Shown: one piece after another, positions 1 through 11,570 of the stretch
How positions within the stretch are numbered: position 1 is the stretch's first letter
How the letters are laid out: each line of letters begins with the position of its first letter
Assembly (NCBI GenBank): GCA_013396525.1
Contig: VWYX01000277.1
Span: 758,988-822,987 of the forward strand
Source: Chaetorhynchus papuensis
Taxonomy: Eukaryota > Chordata > Aves > Passeriformes > Rhipiduridae
DNA length: 64,000 nt
Direction of reading: 5' to 3'
Notes under the pieces: model-generated
What the model was told of the DNA's origin: nothing
Database searches by the model: none
Seen by the model: the letters and a program-made list of their open reading frames with translations, nothing else
Made by a program: the position numbers and the translations under genes

Positions 1-3000
1 TTCTGCATAACTTTACCAGAATGAGAACATTTTATATCTTGTTCACAGGGCAATATATCTGTAATGCAGAGTACCCAATATTAGAAGTCTATCACCTACC
101 GTGGTGAAATGTGCTGTAGCTTTTCATGAGAATGTAATGCAAGTCATAAGGTATCAAAAACCATGGTTCATCTCATCTTCTATTGTCTTCCAAAGTAGCT
201 GCAGAGAAGTAGCTTCAAAATTAAAAAGAAAAAAGAAGTGTAGAAAAAGATAAAAGAGCCTGCTTAATTCTAAAAGACTCGCTATTAATAGCTGAAAGAC
301 ACTGGTTTAAATTATGGGGTTTTATGTCCCCACCCAAAACTTGGATCATTAAGTCAGTAGTGCTGCTAGTCATACAACTGTCCAGTCTTCCCTTTGTATC
401 ATGCAGCTGTGTATTGCACAGCCTAATTATTCATTGTCTAGAAATAATCAGCAATTGTCCCTTCTTGTTTGATTGAAGGCCTCTTTTATGCCAGGAGGAA
501 TATTAGTTCCTATTTCTCCTGCCACACAGCATTTGGTTTTTAACACTTTATTATGTCCCCTCTTGCTTGTTTAATTTCTCGAGGAAATCACACTATTCTT
601 TGCAATCTCTATTCATGGGGTAGGGTTTTATTTCATCTCCCAATCATTCTCATTATCATTCTTGTAGAAACCCCCACCTCTGTTTCTCTGTGTCCTTCAA
701 TTATACCTCCTCCTCTCTTAGTAATTCTGCATAAACACATTACTTTTGACATCAGATGCTCAGTTGTCAAGGCACAGCAGTATCCAATCCATTCACTCAA
801 AATATTTATCAGCTATTATGACCATCTGGCTCACTGGCCAGGCCATGTGCAAGAGGCAAAATGGCTCTAAGAGGCAGCAAAAAATTACAAAAACAGGAAC
901 ATCATCACCACCCAACAACTTCAGCCACGCTCTCCCATTCAGACTGAAGTGATGGACTGGGGGCTGCTCAGCCACATCTGATGCAATATTTCAAGTGCAG
1001 CTCCCTTGATTGTGCTGTTCAGCGCTGGCTCTAGAAAGGCTCTGGTAGCACTGGGGGCTGGCAAATAACCCAAATTAGTGTGTGCTGAAGAACTGAGGTA
1101 TCCAGTGCAAGCAAGACTGGCAATTACTGGACAGTTCCCTACAGCTGGAGATACCAAATCCTCTTGCTCACTAGAACTGGGAAGGTTTACCCATTGCGGT
1201 TTACCCATGTGGGTATTCTGATGGGAAGAAGTTCGGCCATTCTCACAAAGGAGTCACAGGAAAAGAAGCCTGAGCATATTTTTGCCCAGGTTTTCACACC
1301 TCCCTGTGCCTCCATCTGTGTCTCCATCTATAATTCTGTCTAGTCCAACTAACAGTCATTTTAAGAAAAGCTGAAGTAAGGAAAGTATTTTTTTTTAATG
1401 CAGAGAGTGGCCGAACTGAGGGTCATTTCATACAAGCTCTTACAGAAGTTTGAAGAAGAAAAAATACGTGGATATAAAAAGTTGCAAAAACTGAATGATA
1501 CTTTTTCCCAACTTCTTGAGAAAAACATAAAGTATGAAAATAACTCAATCTTTGGTTTTCTGACTTCCTGAAATTTTCTAATACGCAGTATGATAAAAAA
1601 AAAATTAAAAACGCTTTTAATTGTTTTCCTGCTGCTCCAATGAAGTGTCAAATAAAAGCAAAATATTTCATTATTGTACAAAAGACTACGGAAAAATAAG
1701 GGGTTTTTTTGCAGGATGTTTTTCATTGTGTTTTAAAATATTTCTTGTATGTATTTTTTGCTTTCATTTTTCACATTTAACAAATTCAATGAGAACCACT
1801 CACATGAAATTGTTCATTTCCCATACATGTTAACAAAATGTAGATTTTGAGGGAACTTTTACTAAGAGTGAAGTGCTGAATTCCAACTGGTTATGACTTA
1901 ATATTTATTTTGTTATTTATACGCCATACTTCCCTGTTTTCTTGTCTATGATCTCATCAAACTTTATGTTTTTAAACATGGAAAGTCCTTCACATGTTAA
2001 AGCTTAGTTGAAAAAGATGCAATCCAAGCAAATTTTACATCTTTAAGTGTTCCTATGACCACATACTTCTGTAGACAGTTCTATTTTCATAACAAATACT
2101 TCTGACCTTCAAAAAACCAAAAAACATCATAACAACCTTATTTTATGTTTCCTTTTGAAATGAAAACCTGTTAAAATACTCCTTATACATTTAAATACTA
2201 TTTAGTAGTATCCAAAGTATTTTTGAAACTTTCAGTTGTAAAATCAAATCACAGTCTATTTTATATCACTAAATTAACCTGTTTTCCCTCAATAATTATA
2301 CAGGTTTTTTTCATAGTATCACATATGAAAAGGACCTTTCTGTACCACTATGTGAATGTATGAACATCATTTCTTACTAATTTATATTCTCAAATTTTTG
2401 GCTTTGTGTGATGCTCAAAATATTTTAGCAGCACTAAATAGGGTAGTGAAAAGCCCTTAATAGTTGATGGTTTCATTTTTGGAATTGTGAGAACTTCTGC
2501 TGCTTTGCACCTGTAGTTCCTTCTCTCCTGTCTTTGCCTAATTATGCTGTAATTAATATCCTCTAATCAGCAGAGTGCTATGCAAACAGAGTTGTCTTCA
2601 CAATATACAAAGTTAAAGCTGGCTCAAGTGCATTAGACAATCTTTTTCCACTGAGTTCAGAAAGGTTTTTGAACTTCAGCCCATAAATGTAAGGAATTCA
2701 GCCAGAACAGCCTGTCCACATACTTAGTAGATTCTAGTCTGGAAGTTCTTGATAGAAATATCCCTGAGAAAGGGATCTAACTTGATCTAAACTCCATCTC
2801 CAGACTCAAGCAACAGAGAAGACACCACCTCTCACACTGAGTTTTCCTCCTTAACTATCATCAGTTTTACGTTACTCAGATTTATTCATCATTTGAATAT
2901 TTTTTAGCTTCAAAATCTGCATTTTGAATATTCCTGTTGTCTTTGGAGGATTATTTTTTTTTTTTTTGGCTATATTAATGACTTTTTACTATAGAAAAGT

Positions 3001-3440
3001 GTATCCTCAGAAAAAAATTGATGCATTTTATAAATTTATATCTGTTTTTTAATAATTTTCATAAATATTTGCCCTACTTAGTGATATACATAACTTGCCA
3101 GATGCCAGCAACCACCTCATCTAAGGACTAGCCTTCCATATTTTCCTTAGATTAGTGTTTGAGTCTTAAGGGATTCAGTTACCCATATGTTATCCCAGTG
3201 TTATGATTATAGTCCATGTGAGAAAATACTTTCATGGGAAAACAAATAAATTAAACAATCCTGTAAAATCCTGTGAATCTGGAAGGAGCAGAGAGAGCAC
3301 CTCAATCAATTCTTCATTTTAGAAGTTGCTTAATAGAAAATAAACTCTGTAACAATGTTTATGAACTCAGGCCCAAACCCAGAGAACAACGGCACCGAAC
3401 CTTTAGCGTACCCTTTACTGTAAATGATGAACTGTAGACT
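1..3440. other. Unique AT-rich sequence, no gene seen
   Basis: No open frame here looks like a real exon: frames are short, unrelated to any family I know, and overlap on both strands. A 10-base direct repeat GGTTTACCCA occurs at 1184-1193 and 1198-1207. A candidate regulatory cluster lies at 2538-2590 and is listed separately. Otherwise I see only A and T runs. This is consistent with intergenic or intronic DNA. Confidence 0.7.
2538..2590. promoter_or_regulatory. Candidate homeodomain/octamer-like site cluster
   Basis: Within about 50 bases there are CTAATTATG, GTAATTAATA, CTAATCAG and CTATGCAAAC. These carry TAATTA (twice), TAATC and an ATGCAAA core, the core types bound by homeodomain and POU proteins. 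The flanks (about 2500-2650) are of higher complexity than the surroundings and contain no repeat I recognise. Such motifs arise by chance in AT-rich DNA, so this is a candidate conserved noncoding element only. Confidence 0.2.
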
Positions 3441-3715
3441 CAAAGATCCATTCAGGTTGAAAAAGGTCCTTAAGATGATCAAATCCCATCATTAACCCAG
3501 CGCTACCAAGTCCTCACACACCTGCTGGCTGTAACTCCATTCACCACCACTCTCTGGGCCCATACAACCAGTTTTTCACTCAGCAAAGAAAAAACCTGTT
3601 CAGTTTCTCCATCACTGAGCAGCCAGTTTGTCCTGCAGAATGTTGTAGAGGAAATGATGTCAAAGGTTTTACTGAACTCCAGGCACACTACAACCACAGC
3701 CTCTCAGTTATCTAG
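3441..3715 (-). mobile_element. CR1 LINE fragment, internally deleted
   Basis: The left edge is a CR1 3' end on the minus strand: 'aggttgaaaaaggtcctta' followed by 'taacccagcgctaccaag'. At about 3513 the match jumps to a region far upstream in the element, inside the reverse transcriptase part of ORF2. The minus-strand translation at 3503-3697 contains VVCLEFSKTFD, matching the palm-domain F-SK-FD signature of CR1 reverse transcriptase, and further on AQRVVVNGV, also typical of CR1 ORF2. The copies at 8661 and 46159 have more than 600 bases of element after the same 3' motif, so this copy has lost at least that much. The coding frame is broken by substitutions and is not functional. Confidence 0.85.
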
Positions 3716-6700
3716 TTCAGCTTAAGTCGGTTCTTGATTTTTGTGAAGTTTAGGCTCCAATTTTAAATCCATTTGAATGGATTTAGGTCAGAGTAAGGAT
3801 GATTAGGTGACCATTAATACTGATTAGGATATTGTTCTGGCATGGTAAAAATACATAATTTTTTACTTCTGCAGGCCCATAATGTACATGAACTGTATTT
3901 GTAAGTTCTTTGGTAAATGCCTTGAGCTCCACATCATGATTGCTTCTTTGTCACTATCATAAAGTGAATGAAAGGCACTCATTGTACTTAAAATTACTTT
4001 AAGCTGAAAGAGGTTTGGGATTGTGAGTGGCAGTCTCATACGGACTCTCAAATCTAGTTTAAGGGACGAAATATCCAATGCTTAAACCTTTCTAATTATC
4101 TGATTTAGTTGAGCTGGTTGTTGGAAATCCAATTTTTTTGGCATTTTAACTTCCTCCATGTGCTGCTGCAGGAACCTGTTGTTGCTAAACTAAGGGCTAA
4201 GAATTTAACATTAGAGACAGAGTTTAAAATGTAGTATGACGGTCCTCTGAGACACCATAAAAATTTTGTGGACCAAATCCCATGCAAAATAGAAACTCAA
4301 ATTACAGTTTCAAAAAGAAATTAAGAAATAGTTAACAACCTCTACTATCTTGCTGTCTTTCATATTACCAGCCAGATTTGGGCTACAGATTAATTCCAGG
4401 ATCTCAAACCACTTTATTTTATCCCTTTTTTTTGTCTAGTAGCACTCTTTTTCTACCTGTACCCCTCCCTGGTAGTTATCATTATGGGGCTCTCATTCCA
4501 TGTTCCATTCTCTTTTATAGTGGCATTTAAAGTAATTATGGTTTTAGAGAGGAACAGGGTTGAGTTTTGTGTCTGACATTTTGCTGAAAAGAAAACATAG
4601 CAGTAGCAAAGTCCCGTTCTCATATAAGATTCACTAATCATGAGAAACCAGGTTTTGTCACATGTATTCATAAATAAAATCATATGGTATATAAATAGAA
4701 TTGTTTTTAAATAGAATAACTGTCAAAGTCTTCACTCAGGCTTAATCAGCAGCTCTTTAAGAGAAAAGCCTGATTGAAAAGGAAAGTCAGTCAGCAGCAA
4801 TTTAGCACAAGGGCTAATAACACTTCAGTTTCATTCCTGTTAAGCTAGACGAAGTCATTTGACATAGATGTCACTAGGAAGGGTACAACATAAATACTGA
4901 TATTTTGCAGACGTCACAGGAACAGGAAAAAAAAAGGGTGTGGGTACATCATAATATTGGTGCATAATACATCACCCATATGATTACCAAGGGAGTTTTT
5001 ATGCTCCAAAGAAAAGAAAATATGTTCCCTCTCAATCCCCCTCCACAAATAAGATGAAACAAAAGAAGTAAGAAAACTATATTAAAAATATATAGTTTCA
5101 AAATCTGAAAATGTGGAGAATTATTGCGATGGTGCAGGCATATAAAAATATGTGCATTTTCAAAATATTGGTATTAAAAATTATATACATATAGTGCAGA
5201 TTCCTGTGAAGATTCATTGACTTGTATAAAGTAATCAGCAGCCCCAGCAGCAGTTTCAAAGGTTAATCTGCCTTCATTTATACCTCTTTAGCTGATTTAT
5301 CACTTTCAGAGTTAAACTAGGAGCAAAACAAAACAGAAGTGCTGTGTCAGGTGGGAGTTTCTGAAGCTGCCTTCCTGCAGAAGAACTGATTGAGCCCTGT
5401 TCAAGGAACAGATTGCAGGGGCCTGGGCAATGCTGGTACCACAAAGGCAGCTGGAGGGGCTTAGCATTTATCTCCTATAGATACTGCGAAACTACAGATC
5501 TTCTGGTATGGTTCAGACATAAAAGCAACTCCAATGTTGAGTCCTAGGGTGAGGAACCAGTGGGGGTTGACTCCTGAATTTCTCAGTGTAAGGGCTTTGA
5601 GGGGGGATTTCCATCACCAAATGCATTGCTTCTTCCATCCCAGTGTTCTGAACACCACCAGGAGATTTTCTTCTGCCTATCAGATGAAATTGTCACTTGG
5701 CCTACAGTTAGCCTCTATGATATAAATCTTTTTCTGCTTGTATGAATACTGGCTATGAGCACTAACTAATTTTTCCCTTATTCTATAAGAAATGCATAAT
5801 TTAATAATGTTATTTGATGCTTGCATAAATAAAAACACTGAAGTATTAGGAAACTCCTAATCTTTAAGACCAGAATTTTTCTTAACAAGTCAAGTTTTAT
5901 CAAAACCCATCAAATTTCATTAGTTCTAAAATTTCATACTAAATACCTTGAGCTTGACAAAACCTTGACTGAATTACAGGCTGAGTTCCACCATAAGTGA
6001 ACCATATTTGTTCACTTTTATGTCAGAATAATGAAGTGGCTTGTTTTTAGTTTCTCTAAACTTATGTCCAGGTACCCAGACCTTCCAGAGCCTACATCTT
6101 CAGAAGGCCTTTTTTCATGTCTTTGTCACAATGCTGTCATGTGCCTGGCAACTCTGGGAACTTTGAAGACGCACCATCTATTAAGACTCCTCATTTTCAT
6201 GATTTTTGATTTCAATAATGCTTGTTGTCCAGGTATCCCCAAATGGCCATGGAACAAAAAAGTCTGTAAACTCTTACATCAAACTAATGTACCATCCTGA
6301 TAACTAAAAAGCCTTGAACATACATGAGATAATGAAAGCAATTGCCATTATTGAGCATTTCTGTAATAAGCATCACAAGAACCTAAAATAAATTTAATTC
6401 ATTTAGAAGGTACTGTGCAGCTAAGAAAGCACATATTCAGAATTGCCATAGTTTCTCAACCATTTTATTTTGATTGATGCAGAATTTTACAGGTTTTGTA
6501 CTTATAATGAAAGGAAAAAAACTACCAAACTACTAAAGTGAAAATAATGAATTACAATGCTTGAGGGAATTTCCTCCCGGCCTGCAGTGACCTGTTTTCT
6601 TATTTGAATTCTTTTTTCCCTGAGAATCCCTGGGATTATAAATTTTCTTGACTCTTCCTTTGAAAGTATCTTTTCTCACTTATCTTAATTTTATATGATA

Positions 6701-7137
6701 TAATTCTGTAAATGCTGGGTAGATGAAGAAAACAGTTTTCTTTCTCCCTCATTAACTGCTTTATCTTTGTACTGCTGTCAGTCCTCCCCAAAGAACAAGG
6801 AAAAGAGCAAACTTCTTTGTAAATGTACTCTGCACCACTGCTGTGCTACTAAGGACTGGAAAAAGATAAATTAGTCAAACTCAGGTTGGTGCTTACAAAG
6901 TCAGAACCCAGCATAAAAAAATGGTTACGAAGTGAGTAATTCTGGACTGTTATTGGCCTACAATAGAGTTCAATCATTACACTCCTCACTAAACTGCTTC
7001 TGCTGATCGAACACTAGATGGTGAGTACTGAAGCACTACCCCTGTGTGCTCCAAACTTTTACGGGCTCTTATTATGTGGCTGATGGTGTCCTCTGAGTGC
7101 TGGCTGTTCCATCAGGCCTTACTTGCCTGTCGTTGCT
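3716..7137. other. Unique sequence, no gene seen
   Basis: No recognisable gene or mobile element. The frames at 5534-5725 and 6031-6300 have no resemblance to a family I know and no plausible splice context. GC content rises near 7080 as the LTR at 7138 is approached. Confidence 0.65.
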
Positions 7138-7818
7138 GCCGCTGGCCGCCCGGTGGCCTGGCAGACGACAAGGTGCTCAGTGCCCCAAAAGTGAGCCAGA
7201 CAAGGTCCCTGCCTGCAAGTGTCAGCTCTCTGCTGAGGGCTCACTGAGGAGCAGGTCGCAGCTGAGCTGTTGCCTAGCAACAAAGGCGACAGTAAAGGAA
7301 CAAGAAGAACCTCTCTCTGGTGCTCAGAATTCTGGCTTTATTTCTCCCCCGTAGGAGTAGAAAGGCAGCAGAGCGCAGACCCAAACGTGAAGCACCGAAA
7401 AAAAAACCAAGAGCGATTTACAAACCATTATATACAGAACAGGGGGAAGGAGCGGGGGTACAGCATGAACAGGCCAATAGGGAGTTGAAGGGCGGTGACA
7501 TGTAACCAATAAAGGAAGAGTGGGGGCGGGACTTGGATAAATAAACCAGTCACGAACCGAACAACGAAGAACTTTCTAGAAACTAATACATAGTTAACTG
7601 AGTTATGAATATGTATGAACTCACCAACCAATGGGGAGTAGAAAACCCAGGAAGGATCCAGAAAGAGGGGAGGAGATGCTGCAGAGGCAACACCCAGTGG
7701 GAGGCGATCTTAAACCATTGTTTTGCTCTCGGACCCGCCCTCAGGGCCAGAGTCCTGGGCGGGGAAATCCACCCACTGAATGTCGTTCGGCCCCCTGGTG
7801 GGCCGGGCCACCGCAACA
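7138..7818 (-). mobile_element. Endogenous retrovirus solo LTR
   Basis: This GC-richer block has the layout of a retroviral LTR read on the minus strand. The minus-strand start is TGTTGCGGTGGCC (plus end at 7818) and the minus-strand end is GCAGCAACGACA (plus start at 7138), giving imperfect TG...CA inverted ends. Inside, in minus-strand order, are three ATTGG inverted CCAAT boxes (plus CCAAT at 7628-7632, 7506-7510 and 7474-7478), a TATATAA box (plus 7428-7434), and an AATAAA poly(A) signal (plus TTTATT at 7337-7342), in the order U3, R, U5. The flanks CTTGCC (7132-7137) and CTTGTC (7819-7824) match at five of six bases and could be a target-site duplication. An alternative left edge is 7268, where TGTTGC pairs with GCAACA at 7813-7818. 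No internal retroviral genes flank it, so it is a solo LTR. The family is not identified. Confidence 0.72.
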
Positions 7819-7847
7819 CTTGTCTTTGGTTTTTAGGAGTTTGTCCT

Positions 7848-7849
<2 letters not shown>

Positions 7850-7888
<39 letters not shown>
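7850..7888. repeat. Poly(T) tract, 39 bases
   Basis: An uninterrupted run of 39 T, 31 bases beyond the LTR edge. It may be the poly(A) tail of a minus-strand retroposed transcript lying to the right, or a simple mononucleotide expansion. The nearest minus-strand AATAAA (plus TTTATT, 7950-7955) is about 60 bases from the tract, farther than normal for a poly(A) signal, so the retrocopy idea is weak. Confidence 0.9.
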
Positions 7889-7889
<1 letters not shown>

Positions 7890-8660
7890 TGGATGCCATG
7901 AAAACACCAAAAACATCATCAAGGACAAATAAAACCACAAGCTGATAGTTTTATTCAGTTTGACACAGTTGCACAGCATACACTGGTTAAGCCATACATA
8001 GACCTGTTTTCAACCTAGAAACACCTATAGCCTTTCAATTCAGTGCTTTTGATGCTTTTCACATATTGGATGTTATATATGTAATGTGGTGATTGTCATA
8101 ACTTAGGGTGAGATTTGTGTGATGAAATTTAGACAGCTACTATCCATGCTAATCACTCTGTATTCCCTTTAAAGTAAGAAAAGGCAGTTCATGTGAATGA
8201 CTACAGCGATTTAGTCACCCTCAGCGTGTGATTGTCCCACATGTAGGTATCTGTAATGTGGATGCTTAAAACTAGACAAGATAAATCCCAGCCTGGCTTT
8301 CTGTGGTAGGGAAAAATTTGCAAAATGAAATGTAAGCAGCATCCACCAGAACACAGAAATGAGAGTGCCCCAAACACGATATTTATCTGGGTGTTTACAT
8401 ATACTCATTTTGAGATTTCTACCTCTGACTTTCCCTTTCATACGTATCCTAAGCAACCTGCAGTAATAATGATGAAAGTTTGTCTTCCTTTGTGTCTTCA
8501 ATATAATTTTAATTTTCTTTTATAAGATTGAAGCCTGTTCACTGTCTGCTTCCAAGACAGCACGAAGATGGTTTTTTATTTTTGCATTTAAAGGAATTTT
8601 TACTTACCTATAAAGTATAAAAAGAAAATGCTGGTATGGTCTTTAAATTATTATTATATA
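7889..8660. other. Sequence right of the poly(T) tract, unidentified
   Basis: No family recognised. A minus-strand frame of 96 codons at 8211-8501 has no resemblance to a known protein. AGTTTGTCCT at 7838-7847 and AGTTTGTCTT at 8477-8486 bracket the segment and match at nine of ten bases, which would fit a duplicated target site of a retroposed minus-strand transcript, but chance is equally plausible. Confidence 0.4.
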
Positions 8661-9325
8661 ATCATGGAATTGCTTAGGTTGGGAAAGCTTTTTAGGATCA
8701 TTGAGTCCTACTGTTAACCCAGCACTGCCAAGGCCATTACTAAATCATGTCCCTAAGCAGTACATAAACATGTCTTTCAAGCATCTCCAGGGATGTGACT
8801 CCACCACTGCCTCGGCAGCCTGTTCCAGTGCTTGGCAGCCCTTTCAGTGAAGAAATTTTTCCTAACGTTTAATCTAAACCACCCCGGGCACAGCTTGAGG
8901 CCTCTGCTTCTCCCCATGATATTTGTGCTCCAGACCCTTCACCAGCTTCATGGCCCTTCTCTGGACGCATTCCAGCCCACTCAAGAGGGGCCCAGAATGG
9001 AACACAGGATTTGAGGTGTGGCTTCACCAGTGCCCAGTACAGGGGGACAATCACTGCCCTTGTTCTGCTGGCCACACTGTTGCTGATACAGGCCAGGATG
9101 CCATTGGCCTTCTTGGCCACCTGGGTACACACCGGCTTGTGTTCAGCTGTTGTTAACCAACACCCCCAGATCCTTTTCTGCTGGGCAGTTTTCCAGCCAC
9201 TGTGCCCCTAGCAGAGTGCTGGCCTCTAGCCCTGCATGAGGTTGTTGTGACCCAAATGCTGGACCCAGCACTTTGCCTTGTTCACTCTCACACAATTGAC
9301 CTCAGCCCACCAATCATACCTACAC
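8661..9325 (-). mobile_element. CR1 LINE, 5'-truncated copy
   Basis: The element is read on the minus strand with its 3' end at the left edge ('atcatggaattgcttaggtt'). It runs through the 3' part of CR1: 'taacccagcactgccaag', 'gactccaccactgcctcggc', 'tgctccagacccttcacc' and 'gataca ggccaggatgcc'. The minus-strand translation near 9000-9130 includes VAKKANGILACI and VIVPLYWALVKPHL, the C-terminal block of CR1 ORF2 downstream of the reverse transcriptase core. The frame is interrupted, so the copy is dead. It ends upstream in 'cacaattgacctcagcccac', a typical 5' truncation. Confidence 0.95.
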
Positions 9326-11270
9326 TGCCATCCCAACCAAAAAATGTTTACCTCTTAGCCTGTTTTCAGTACAATTTTCTTTTTTATGGTTCAGGTAACT
9401 CTTTTGCTTTCAAGACTGAGTTTGCTTTGTTCTGTACTTTAATAGACATAAGTTTGGGAATAAATAGAAATAAATGGTTTTACTCATCTGTGTTTTTCAG
9501 GAAGTTTTCTGGTTAACATACAAAACCAGATAGTGTTTAAACTTTCAGAGGCACTAGCTGTGAAGGTTACACCATTTCTGACTGATTGTTCTGTATTGCA
9601 TTAAGGTATGCTTTGTCAGGTATCAGACCCTGTGCAGACTGACGACCTATTCAGTGAGGTAAAAGTTACAGGGAAACCTAATATATTTCATTACATCATA
9701 CCTGGAATAAAATAAAATGAGTTTTCAGTTAGGAAAAAAACCCCTTTAGGCTTGAAATGCTCCTAGCAACTTCTAAAGCTGTATATAGAATTATTTAGCT
9801 GTATTCAAAGTTACTGTATTATTTTAAAGTCTGTTCTTATTTTCTTGGATATTCTGATGTCACACATATTTATGTGTTCAGTTTCCTTTCATTTGCTTTT
9901 AGTAGGACCCTTACAGGTTCTCTTTGATTTTGTTTTCTTCTTTGACTCTTAGTGTATGGTTTGCAGTAGACATTTCTTCATGTCAAGTACTACGTCATGC
10001 AGACAACATGTTTAGCTTTCAGGGAGACTTGTGATGCTACTTTAGTCAAGTGGAACTCAATTTATATGACTTTTGTTCTTGTGGTTTTTCTTGTTTTATG
10101 GTAGAAAGCTGGGCAGCTTATTCGTGTCCCAAAAGTGATTATTCCTTCCCTTAACTGACAAGTGATCTAAAATTTGCCACCTCAAATACAAATATCTGGT
10201 GCGAAATCAAGCTCCAGGTGCTAAATTAGATGTCTCCAAGTAAGCTAAGTTCCAACTCCAAAATGCAAGATGACTAATTGAATTGCCTTAGGGTGTCCAG
10301 AAAATCTGTATGGAGTTGTCAGAAACGACCAAGAGACCCAAGAGAGATTTAGACTTTGCAGAGTGGCAGTTGCATGCTGGATGGAAGCCTCAAAGGCAAC
10401 CTAATTGGCACCAGACATGCATTAGGTGGTGAAACATAGTCAGTGCCATCAGAAGGATATTCATCTCAGTTTGCAGAAGATAGCTCTGGTGAAAATCACA
10501 TCCTAAACATGTGTGCTTAATACCTTTGAGATTCATAATGATTTGGTCTTGTCATTCTTGTGCTGGCTCCTTGTGGATGTCTGATTTCCTAGGGCATTAT
10601 AAACGCACTTATGTGCACGAAACTGAGCACCATGCTGGACTATCATTAGATTTAGATGTTTTAAACTGAATGCCACGTCTAAAAATAGGTGAGTTAGTCT
10701 TGCTTTATAATCTCTTTCTCCCTCATTCCACTCTTCTGTAAAATGATACCAAGAACAGTGACATCAGGATGGTTTCTTAAATATATTAAAATGTTGTTAG
10801 AACTTCATTAAAATAATTTCATGAAATCTGTGCATGAAAGCAGTTTGTGCTGGCTGAGGAACCAATCCAGTAGTCGTAAAGTGGTTTGAAACCATTCAGT
10901 AATGACCACTATAAAACTGCACAGTAATATCTTCTAATAGATTTTCCATAATTAGCCACTAAAACTGTAGAGTTCGATCTCCCCCCCCCCCAAAAAAAAA
11001 AATCCATGCAAAGTGAAACATTTTAACTGACTGCCATTTAAACATAAAATATGCTCTGTTCTCTCAGTCAAGAGAAAGTCCCTAGGCCACTGAATTTGCT
11101 CCGTCCCTGCATTTCAGTACAATAATCAGTACAACAGTTATGAGATGGAGTCTGAAGAAATTACTGAGACAATAAATCATAAGAGAGCAGCAGGTTCAAC
11201 TTACACTTAGTGGGCATGATGACACTTATCTAGACGCAGGGAGAGATACATTATGGGTCAGCCACATAGT

Positions 11271-11294
11271 TTTAAAGGTTTAAAGGTTTAAAGA
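11271..11294. repeat. 8-bp tandem repeat, three copies
   Basis: TTTAAAGG, TTTAAAGG and TTTAAAGA stand in direct succession. No role is apparent. Confidence 0.85.
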
Positions 11295-11427
11295 CTTCGG
11301 CAGGGCTATGTTACACATGCGGGGAAAAAAAAAATAGAAATTCCAGAGCACTAAAAGGAAAGTCACATTTAAATTTGCCATTTAGCTGTCAAAATACGTC
11401 CTACTGATTGTTCTACCAGTCAACAGA

Positions 11428-11454
11428 ATGCATATTTCGTGCATATCATGCATG
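11428..11454. promoter_or_regulatory. Candidate POU-type site cluster (three TGCAT cores)
   Basis: TGCAT occurs at 11429-11433, 11440-11444 and 11449-11453, within ATGCATAT, GTGCATATC and CATGCATGA. Successive cores are 11 and 9 bases apart, close to one helical turn. ATGCATAT-like sequences are variants of octamer sites. The flanking few hundred bases have balanced composition and no repeat signature. Function is inferred from motif shape only. Confidence 0.25.
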
Positions 11455-11558
11455 AAAAGCAAAATGCTTTGAAATATATCACAGACCTACAGCACAGGCA
11501 TATTTCCTCTGGAAGCAGATGAGTGCCATTTAACCAGAGCTCAGTTAATGACTTCTGT

Positions 11559-11570
11559 CATTGTGCAAAT
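11559..11570 (+). promoter_or_regulatory. Candidate overlapping SOX / octamer-like site
   Basis: CATTGTGCAAAT contains the SOX core CATTGT overlapping GTGCAAAT, which is one base off the octamer ATGCAAAT. The usual SOX-OCT composite places the two cores side by side with an intact octamer, so this is only a variant. It lies about 100 bases from the TGCAT cluster. Confidence 0.18.
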
